A stretch of 47,355 nucleotides of DNA from Gemmatimonadota bacterium (GTDB taxonomy: Bacteria; Latescibacterota; UBA2968; GCA-2709665), in assembly GCA_028873695.1 (NCBI GenBank), contig JAPPNU010000010.1:1-47355 (forward strand), in the 5' to 3' direction. The translations under genes and the position numbers were made by a program. Shown here one piece after another: positions 41,043-47,355 of this stretch; the stretch's first letter is position 1, and each line of letters begins with the position of its first letter. The notes below the pieces were generated by a model that worked only from the letters and a program-made list of their open reading frames with translations, made no database searches and was not told the DNA's origin.

Positions 41043-41990
41043 ATGTCGGAAGAAAAAATCGATCTATCGGAATTCGACGAAATTCCCGACCGGGTGGCCA
41101 GGGCGAAGGCCAAGGCGGAGGCGTTGCGCAAGGCCCGTGAGGCCGCCGCGGGCGAAGCACCGGCGACGCCTGCCGGCGGAGCTTCCGCGCAGGCTCCGGA
41201 GGAATCGGGAGACGATTCGGGTGCCGCCGAAGTGGACCTCTCGTCCCTGGACGAAATTCAGGACCGCGTCGCCCGCGCAAAGGCAAAGGCCGAACTGATG
41301 CGCAAGGCGCGGGGGGGCGGCAAACCGGCGCCGTCCGGCGCGCCGGTCAGAAAGGCCGCGTCCACCGCGGACCGGGCCGCAGCGGCTCGCGCGTTAACGC
41401 AGAAAACCGACGAGCCGGCCGCGGAGCGCGTGATCGTCCAGACGTCTCCGGCGCCGCCCGCAATCCGGCCAGGCCCGGAGCGAACCCAGTCCGTCGCCGA
41501 GGGCGGCATCACCACCCGCCGCGGGTTTTTCACCTGGCTGACACTGGCCTGGGCGTCTTTTGCCGCCGCGTCAGCGGCGGGTCTCCTGGGATTCGGGCGT
41601 TTTCTGTTCCCGAATGTGCTGTTCGAGCCGCCGCAGTCCTTCAAGATCGGGTTTGCGGAAGACTACGACCTGGGCGTGGACGAACGATGGAAAGACAAGT
41701 TCAGCGTCTGGATCGTCAAGTCCACGCGGGACATGTTCGCGCTGATCTCGGTCTGTACGCATCTTGGCTGTACGCCCAACTGGCTGGGCAACGAACAGAA
41801 ATTCAAGTGTCCGTGTCACGGCAGCGGCTTTTATATGTCGGGCATCAATTTCGAGGGTCCGGCGCCGCGCCCGCTCGAAAGGGCCCGCATCGTGCTGGCC
41901 GAAGACGGCCAGGTACTGGTCGACAAGACACGGAAATTCCAGTACGAGAAAGGGCACTGGGACAACCCGGAGTCCTTTCTGCGGATCTGA
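41043..41990 (+). CDS. Rieske 2Fe-2S protein with two N-terminal RVARAKAKAE tags
   Basis: The 315-residue protein is a bc-complex Rieske subunit. It has a long N-terminal tail with two DRVARAKAKAE tags (about residues 5-33 and 63-90), then a twin-arginine RR159-160 with TRRGFFTWLTLAW, one membrane helix (about 165-187), and the Rieske domain with CTHLGC (C238, H240, C243) and CPCHGSGF (C256, C258, H259). These ligate the 2Fe-2S cluster and form the disulfide. It transfers electrons from quinol to the cytochrome c. The 158-residue tail, which should face the cytoplasm, is unusual for the family. Confidence 0.88.
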   Translation: MSEEKIDLSEFDEIPDRVARAKAKAEALRKAREAAAGEAPATPAGGASAQAPEESGDDSGAAEVDLSSLDEIQDRVARAKAKAELMRKARGGGKPAPSGAPVRKAASTADRAAAARALTQKTDEPAAERVIVQTSPAPPAIRPGPERTQSVAEGGITTRRGFFTWLTLAWASFAAASAAGLLGFGRFLFPNVLFEPPQSFKIGFAEDYDLGVDERWKDKFSVWIVKSTRDMFALISVCTHLGCTPNWLGNEQKFKCPCHGSGFYMSGINFEGPAPRPLERARIVLAEDGQVLVDKTRKFQYEKGHWDNPESFLRI

Positions 41991-42088
41991 ACCGGATGGA
42001 TCGCAGGCGGCGGAATTGTCGTGAACGCGTCTTTTATTGTCGGTTTCAATATAGCGGTACAATAGCCGTTTAATCTGGAGAACACGGC

Positions 42089-42874
42089 ATGCCGAAGATT
42101 TCCGGCCTCCTGGACCGGACAAAACGCTCCCAAATTTGGAAGTCCATCTTCCGGCACGACGTGCCGAGAGACGAACGCGGTCGGGCGCAGGTGGTGTTGA
42201 CGAACGTATTTCTTCATCTGCATCCCGTTCGGACTCCGAAGTCGGGAATCAGGGTGCGCTACACGTGGTGCATGGGTGGGCTCACCTTTTTTATTTTCCT
42301 GATTGAGACCATAACCGGCATCCTGCTCATGTTCTACTATCGGCCCACGCTCGAATACGCCTATACGGACATAATCGACCTGGGCGAACAGGTGCCGCTG
42401 GGTATCATGCGGGAGATTCACCGGTGGGGCGCCCACGCGATGGTGATTACCGTCTGGCTGCACATGTTGCGCGTGTTCATGACGGGTTCCTATAAACCTC
42501 CCCGGGAATTCAACTGGGCAATCGGCGTCATTCTGCTTCTCCTGACGCTGCTGTTGAGCTTTACCGGGTACCTGTTGCCCTGGGATCAGCTCGCCATCTG
42601 GGCAATTACCGTAGGCGCGAATATGGCGCGGGCAACCCCGTTTCTCGGTCACGAGGGTCCCGGTGCGGCGTTACTGGTACTCGGCGACATCAATCTGGTG
42701 CACGCCGGCAACGACGCCCGGTTCGCGTTGCTCGGGGGACGGTTTGTCGGCGAGGGCGCGCTGTTGAGATTCTACGTATTGCATTGCCTGTTCATCCCGT
42801 TTGTTGCAGCTGTGCTGATGGCCGTACATTTCTGGCGGGTCCGAAAAGACGGAGGGATTTCCGGGCCAATGTAG
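42089..42874 (+). CDS. Cytochrome b N-terminal domain protein (bc complex)
   Basis: The 261-residue membrane protein is a cytochrome b/b6-type subunit. The four haem-b ligands are present: H116 and H130 in the [14 protein letters not shown] helix, and the pair in [12 protein letters not shown] and MAVHFWRV, 15 residues apart. About four to five membrane spans are seen, with the [10 protein letters not shown] segment of the quinol site. It ends before the PEWY-type region, which lies in the next gene, so the cytochrome b is split in the b6/subunit-IV manner. A CTGGAG site precedes the ATG. Confidence 0.88.
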   Translation: MPKISGLLDRTKRSQIWKSIFRHDVPRDERGRAQVVLTNVFLHLHPVRTPKSGIRVRYTWCMGGLTFFIFLIETITGILLMFYYRPTLEYAYTDIIDLGEQVPLGIMREIHRWGAHAMVITVWLHMLRVFMTGSYKPPREFNWAIGVILLLLTLLLSFTGYLLPWDQLAIWAITVGANMARATPFLGHEGPGAALLVLGDINLVHAGNDARFALLGGRFVGEGALLRFYVLHCLFIPFVAAVLMAVHFWRVRKDGGISGPM

Positions 42875-42919
42875 CAGCGTCCCCGGTGCGGCAGATCCGG
42901 GGAATCTTCGAGGAAGACG

Positions 42920-43996
42920 ATGGACGTTCTGAAAGGCTTCGTCAACTGGCTTCTCACGCCTGAATATTTCCTGCCGTTGTTTGCCATTCTCTTTTTTCTG
43001 GCATTGCGGACCCGCTGGGTATGGACGGTCCGGTTCGGACTCCCCGCCCTGATCGCATCGATCGTATTCTTCATCGTCAGTTTCCAGGATGAGAATTTTC
43101 GTATCATCGTGACCAAGGGCGACAATATCCCCATCGTCATGCTGCTGTTCCTGGTGGGTTTCTTTGTCTGGTACAGCCTGAAGCAGGGATACGACAACGA
43201 CGAGCGTATCGCGCGCGGCGAAGGACCGGTAGAGAAGGCCGAATTCAAGGAAAAGGTCCTCACGTGGCCCCATCTGGTCTACACGGAGTTGATCTGCCTG
43301 ACCCTGGCCACGGTCTTCCTGATACTCTGGTCCGTACTCATCAAGGCGCCCATCGAAGAGCCGGCCAACCCTGCGAAGACCCCCAATCCGTCCAAGGCGC
43401 CCTGGTATTTTCTGGGTCTTCAGGAAATGCTCGTGTATTACGATCCATGGATCGCCGGCGTCGTCCTGCCCACCCTGGTGATCGTGGGCCTGATGGCAAT
43501 CCCGTATATCGACCGGAATCCCAAAGGCCTTGGCTACTACACGTTCAGGGAACGCCGGTTCGCCATTACGGTCTTTCTATTCGGTTTTGTGGTGTTGTGG
43601 GTGGTTCTGATCATGATCGGTACGTTTCTGCGCGGCCCGAACTGGAACTTTTTCGGACCGTACGAATTCTGGGACGTACACAAGCTGGAAGCGCTGGTGA
43701 ACGTCAATCTGTCCGAATACATCTACGTCCAGTGGCTTGGCACGGGTCTGCCATCCCTCTGGCTGACGCGCGAAATCTGGGGATTCCTGCTTGTCATTCT
43801 GTATTTTCTGGTGCCGCCGCCTGTACTTGCGCAGACGGTGTTCAAGGAATTCTACAAGACGATGGGTTTCGCACGTTACAGCGTAATGATTTTCTTCTTC
43901 CTCTGCATGGTCGCCCTCCCCATCAAGATGTTGCTTCGCTGGCTCTTCAACCTGAAATACATCGTCGCCATTCCGGAATATTTCTTCAATATCTGA
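42920..43996 (+). CDS. Cytochrome b C-terminal / subunit-IV-like membrane protein
   Basis: The 358-residue protein has about eight to nine membrane helices. Its middle (about residues 115-200) matches the cytochrome b C-terminal region: LTWPHLVYTELICL, EEPANPAKTPNPSKAPWYF, LQEMLVYYDPWIAGVV and MAIPYIDRNP. In bc complexes the PEWY region forms the quinol-oxidation site; here the motif is APWYF. Extra helices precede and follow the core, longer than a standard subunit IV, so the protein may include an extra module. A GAGGAAG site precedes the ATG, 45 bases after cytochrome b. Confidence 0.82.
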   Translation: MDVLKGFVNWLLTPEYFLPLFAILFFLALRTRWVWTVRFGLPALIASIVFFIVSFQDENFRIIVTKGDNIPIVMLLFLVGFFVWYSLKQGYDNDERIARGEGPVEKAEFKEKVLTWPHLVYTELICLTLATVFLILWSVLIKAPIEEPANPAKTPNPSKAPWYFLGLQEMLVYYDPWIAGVVLPTLVIVGLMAIPYIDRNPKGLGYYTFRERRFAITVFLFGFVVLWVVLIMIGTFLRGPNWNFFGPYEFWDVHKLEALVNVNLSEYIYVQWLGTGLPSLWLTREIWGFLLVILYFLVPPPVLAQTVFKEFYKTMGFARYSVMIFFFLCMVALPIKMLLRWLFNLKYIVAIPEYFFNI

Positions 43997-44108
43997 GGGT
44001 CTTTTTTGATTTTCCGGCGCCGCAGCAGCAACGTGTGCATTAAGTGAAGGGGTCTGTGGCGTTGCACGTCCGGCGTTCGGGTGTTCGCCGCCTCCCTGGA
44101 GCCGTCCG

Positions 44109-47100
44109 ATGAATGAGCCGAAGCGCTTCAGAGATTTCGTCTACAACGTAGACAAGATGAACATGATCTTCGCCGTGTCCAGCGCGGTGCTGGTCCTCGC
44201 CGTGCTCTGGATGGTCTGGGACGACTACGACCGCGAATGGAAGGGTATTCAGAAGGAAGCGATGGCGCTCGAGGCCTATAAGACCGAGTCGGACATCAGG
44301 CTGGCGCAGCAGATCGTCGATCAGGACGCCCTGAAGGAGATCGAAGAAGAACTCGAGGAGATCGAGGCGGCGATTGAGGCCCATCATGAACGGTTCAATG
44401 CGGCAACGAACGAGTTGAAACGGCTCACGCAGGCGGAATGGTACAGCGCCGATCAGAAGCTGAAATTCGAGAAGGCGCAGTACGACGTGGTCAAATTCGA
44501 GTACGAAGACGCGGCAAAAGCCGGGCGCGACGAAACGGCGGCGAATAAAAAGGCAGAGATGGAGGCGATGGACGCCCGGATCTACGGGTACCGGCTGGCC
44601 AGGGAGGCCGTGGAGGAAAAGCAGGCCGCGCAGCAGAAGATCATCGATGAGGTGGCCGGGAAGCGGCAGGCCCTGGAGTCCAGGCGGCGCTCGTTGCGCA
44701 AGGACGAAGATAACCTGAGGCGAAAGCTGTCGGGCCTGGTGCCCAGTTTCCCAAACGTGTTCCGAAACCTGCCGATGGTCGACTTTATCGATCCGTCCAT
44801 CAAGGTGAGGCAGGTCGTGCTTTCCGACCTGAGGAACGAACTCAACTTTACCCGGGTCCCCCGGGTGGACCGCTGCACGACGTGCCACGTGAACATCGAT
44901 CGGCCGGGCTACGAGCTCGATCCGGAAACCGGCTGGTTCAGGGATGAAACGCTCAGTACATACATGGAAACGGTCTACGCGGACGACGACGTCCGGCTTG
45001 GACGCACCATGACGTTCGCCACACATCCGAGACTGGACCTTTTCCTGAGCAGCGGCTCTCCCCATCCCATGGCCGAGTCAGGATGTACCACCTGTCACCT
45101 CGGACGGGACCGGGGCGTGACGTTCAACAATACGGCCCATACCCCGAGTGACGACGACGAGGCTGCCCGCTGGAAAAAACTCTACGGCTGGAAGAAGATG
45201 AAATATTGGGACCACCCGATGCTGCCCGGCCGCTACCTGGAAGCCTCGTGCGCCCAATGCCACGCAGGCGTTGTGGACGTACCCGAGGCGGGCCGGCTGA
45301 ATCGCGGTATCCATCTCGTTCGCACGCTGGGATGTGCCGGCTGCCACAAAATCGCGAAGCATACCCTGCAGGATCAGCGGAAGGTCGGACCGGACCTGCG
45401 AAAGGCGGCGGGCAAGCTGGATCGCGACTGGGCCATAAAGTGGGTGCGGGATCCAAAGGGGTTCCGGCCATCCACAAGGATGCCGAAGATCTTCGATCTG
45501 GCCAACGTTAGCGGCCCCGAGGATATCGCGCGCAATACGGCCGCGGTCAACGCCGTGGTGACGTATATCTTCGACAAGTCCGAACGACCGGTATACCCCC
45601 CGCCGCCGGTGCAGGGCGATGCCGGGCGCGGCGAGCGACTCGTCGAATTGGTGGGTTGTAAAGCGTGTCACGTGGTGGGCGCCGGCGACAATCTGGTCCA
45701 GGAATACGGACTCCGGAATTTCGGTCCGAACCTGAACGACGTGGGCAGCAAGCTGTCCGAGGGATGGCTTTTCGCGTGGCTGAAAGAGCCCACTGCCTAT
45801 TTCCCGGATACCCGCATGCCGAATCTGAGGCTGACCGACCGGGAGGCGGCAGACGTTGCGGCCTATCTGCTCACCCTTCGGAATACCGAGTTCGAAGCCC
45901 GCCAGGCGGCGCCGGTGGACCCGAAGGTGCGCGACGATCTGGCCCTGGACTATCTGCGAGGCAGGTTGCCGGTGAAGTCCGCGAAGGAACGACTGGCCCG
46001 GATGTCGAGTCACGAGCGGGACATCTGGCTGGGTGAAAGGATCATCTCCCGGCAGGGTTGCTTCGGGTGCCACCTCATCCAGGGATTCGAAGACGCGCAG
46101 CCCATCGGTACGGAACTGACCGAGCAGGGCAGCAAGGACGTGGACAAGCTGGACTTCGGTCTGCTGGCCGAAAAGCCGGGTTCCTACAACACCGATCCCG
46201 ACGCCATTCCCTATACCCGGCACGACTGGCTCTTCAAGAAGCTCAAACAGCCCAGGGTCTTCGACAAGGGCAAGGTCCGGCTTTACGACGACAAGCTGCG
46301 AATGCCGCAGTTCGGTCTGAACGATGAAGACGCGCACGCGGTGACGACGGCGCTGCTGAGCATGAACCGGAGCCAGGCGGGCACCGACGCGGTCAAACGT
46401 CTGACGCCCGCCGAAGTCGATATCGAAAAGGGCCGCTGGCTGGTGTACGACAGGAATTGTCAAGGGTGCCACGTGGTGGAGAACCAGGGCGGGGCCATCC
46501 AGGAGCCGCTGGTCAATGCATACGGCGCCGAGGACGTTTCGGCCGCCGACGCCGTGGGTTTCGTACCGCCATCGCTGAATGGCGAGGGCCGGAAGGTCCA
46601 GCCGGACTGGTTCTTCGCGTTTCTCAAGAACGTTGAGTCCATCCGTCCGTGGCTCGAGGTCCGGATGCCCACGTTCGGTTTCGAAGACCAGCAGGCCATC
46701 GACCTGGTCACCTATTTCTCCCGGCTGGACAAGGAGCAGTTTCCCTATGCGACGTTTGTACACAAGCGTTTGAGCTCAAGGGAGTTGAGTGGCGCGAAGA
46801 AGCTGTTCAGCCCGGACGTCTACAACTGCTTCACGTGCCACCAGCAGGGCGATATCAAACCCACGGGCGACCCGGCAAGCTGGGCGCCCGACCTGAAGCT
46901 GGGCAGGGAGCGGTTGAAGCCGGCGTGGATCAGGGACTGGCTGTGGGATCCGCAGAAGCTCCAGCCGGGTACCAAGATGCCCACGTTCTTCGGCGACGAA
47001 ATGACCTACCTCCCGGAGGAGATGGCCGCCTATTTGAAGCTTCCCGAGGGGGTCAAGCCCGAGGACGGATTGCTCGTCCTCCCGACCGACGTGGTCATTC

Positions 47101-47162
47101 AGGCGCTTACGGACTACCTCATCCACGGCCTTCATCAGGATTCACGATTGACCAGCCGATAG
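44109..47162 (+). CDS. Octahaem c-type cytochrome with N-terminal coiled coil
   Basis: The 1017-residue protein has an N-terminal membrane helix (MIFAVSSAVLVLAVLWMV, about 18-35), a long charged coiled coil (about 45-215), then a C-terminal region with eight CxxCH haem-binding motifs at residues 256, 326, 381, 409, 517, 651, 784 and 907. Domains with VGPDLRKAAGKLDRDW and FGPNLNDVGSKLSEGW resemble class I cytochrome c repeats, each with a distal Met motif (TRMP, TKMP). It likely accepts electrons from the Rieske/b part and passes them on. The coiled coil between anchor and haems is unusual and could span the periplasm. The ATG follows CTGGAG. Confidence 0.85.
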   Translation: MNEPKRFRDFVYNVDKMNMIFAVSSAVLVLAVLWMVWDDYDREWKGIQKEAMALEAYKTESDIRLAQQIVDQDALKEIEEELEEIEAAIEAHHERFNAATNELKRLTQAEWYSADQKLKFEKAQYDVVKFEYEDAAKAGRDETAANKKAEMEAMDARIYGYRLAREAVEEKQAAQQKIIDEVAGKRQALESRRRSLRKDEDNLRRKLSGLVPSFPNVFRNLPMVDFIDPSIKVRQVVLSDLRNELNFTRVPRVDRCTTCHVNIDRPGYELDPETGWFRDETLSTYMETVYADDDVRLGRTMTFATHPRLDLFLSSGSPHPMAESGCTTCHLGRDRGVTFNNTAHTPSDDDEAARWKKLYGWKKMKYWDHPMLPGRYLEASCAQCHAGVVDVPEAGRLNRGIHLVRTLGCAGCHKIAKHTLQDQRKVGPDLRKAAGKLDRDWAIKWVRDPKGFRPSTRMPKIFDLANVSGPEDIARNTAAVNAVVTYIFDKSERPVYPPPPVQGDAGRGERLVELVGCKACHVVGAGDNLVQEYGLRNFGPNLNDVGSKLSEGWLFAWLKEPTAYFPDTRMPNLRLTDREAADVAAYLLTLRNTEFEARQAAPVDPKVRDDLALDYLRGRLPVKSAKERLARMSSHERDIWLGERIISRQGCFGCHLIQGFEDAQPIGTELTEQGSKDVDKLDFGLLAEKPGSYNTDPDAIPYTRHDWLFKKLKQPRVFDKGKVRLYDDKLRMPQFGLNDEDAHAVTTALLSMNRSQAGTDAVKRLTPAEVDIEKGRWLVYDRNCQGCHVVENQGGAIQEPLVNAYGAEDVSAADAVGFVPPSLNGEGRKVQPDWFFAFLKNVESIRPWLEVRMPTFGFEDQQAIDLVTYFSRLDKEQFPYATFVHKRLSSRELSGAKKLFSPDVYNCFTCHQQGDIKPTGDPASWAPDLKLGRERLKPAWIRDWLWDPQKLQPGTKMPTFFGDEMTYLPEEMAAYLKLPEGVKPEDGLLVLPTDVVIQALTDYLIHGLHQDSRLTSR

Positions 47163-47355
47163 TTGGAACTTCGGGCGTCTTTACGATTGGAAATAGAAGA
47201 GGAACGTCAGCCGGCGGGGGGCAGTGGGCGTCCGGCCGGCAAACTGCAACCGCAGGAAGCTGTTTTAAAATTACCGGTGAGTTCCCGAGCGCGAGCGAAA
47301 AAGTGTCGGTCAAGGCGGGCAAATCCGGCTATGAGAGGCGAGCAAGCGCAGCCTC
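47163..47355 (+). other. Unassigned end of window
   Basis: No gene is supported. An open frame from a TTG at 47187 runs off the edge, but it has no ribosome binding site and a low-complexity Arg/Gly-rich composition. The last bases (GAGGCGAGCAAGCGCAGCCTC) are near-palindromic and could be the beginning of a further repeat or hairpin cut by the edge. Confidence 0.3.

Noticed and set aside
47187..47355. A further gene beginning with TTG at 47187
   Set aside because: No ribosome binding site, low-complexity composition, and the window ends before any domain appears.

Overview
The window is high-GC, gene-dense bacterial chromosome. I see no phage, plasmid, CRISPR, rRNA or tRNA genes. Several features together suggest a Gram-negative-type member of the FCB superphylum or a neighbouring candidate phylum; a Latescibacterota-like lineage is my best guess. 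These are a dockerin-like EF-hand C-terminus on an acidic repeat protein, a short RpoD/SigA-type sigma factor, many Gfo/Idh/MocA and sugar-isomerase type enzymes, an eukaryote-like IleRS, and a bc complex with a large octahaem cytochrome c. The assignment rests on gene content, not on a marker tree.

Layout. 1-5.2 kb is an accessory stretch: the end of an acidic repeat/EF-hand protein, a degraded HTTM-type gene, a secreted beta-propeller protein, a sugar-phosphate isomerase, a GNAT acetyltransferase and an orphan XRE/HigA-like regulator with an excellent promoter and operator-like palindrome. 5.2-8.2 kb holds four consecutive NAD-dependent epimerase-type genes, three of them close tandem duplicates. 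8.3-11.3 kb holds the split glycine decarboxylase (gcvPA, gcvPB), closed by a strong bidirectional hairpin. 11.3-13.8 kb (minus strand) holds a glyoxalase-fold protein, a primary-type sigma factor with a long leader, and ferritin.

14.2-30.3 kb is an unbroken plus-strand run: oxidoreductases, glycosyltransferases, a TauE-type permease, a class I amidotransferase, a CBM9-like protein, a phosphatidyltransferase and a DUF2203 protein. It then continues into a compact catabolic-looking block of amidase, N,N-dimethylformamidase-like protein, amidohydrolase, transglutaminase-like protein and mannonate-dehydratase-like protein, followed by an 866-residue enzyme with the architecture of rifampin phosphotransferase.

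30.5-38.7 kb is a housekeeping cluster (yggS, yggT, mtnP, NUDIX, ileS, dksA-like, lspA, rluD). A 163-bp palindromic MITE-like element sits exactly on the stop codon of the dksA-like gene. 38.8-47.2 kb is a respiratory locus. A minus-strand 2[4Fe-4S] ferredoxin is divergent from a plus-strand set: a HEAT-repeat membrane protein, a Rieske protein, cytochrome b, a cytochrome b C-terminal/subunit-IV-like protein and a cytochrome c with eight CxxCH motifs. The ferredoxin and the Rieske protein share an unusual N-terminal sequence tag (three copies in total), which suggests they belong to one complex or follow one assembly route.

The strongest leads for something undescribed are the shared DRVARAKAKAE tags in the respiratory locus, the amide-catabolism-like block with its rifampin-phosphotransferase-like neighbour, the tandem epimerase array, and the MITE inserted at a stop codon.
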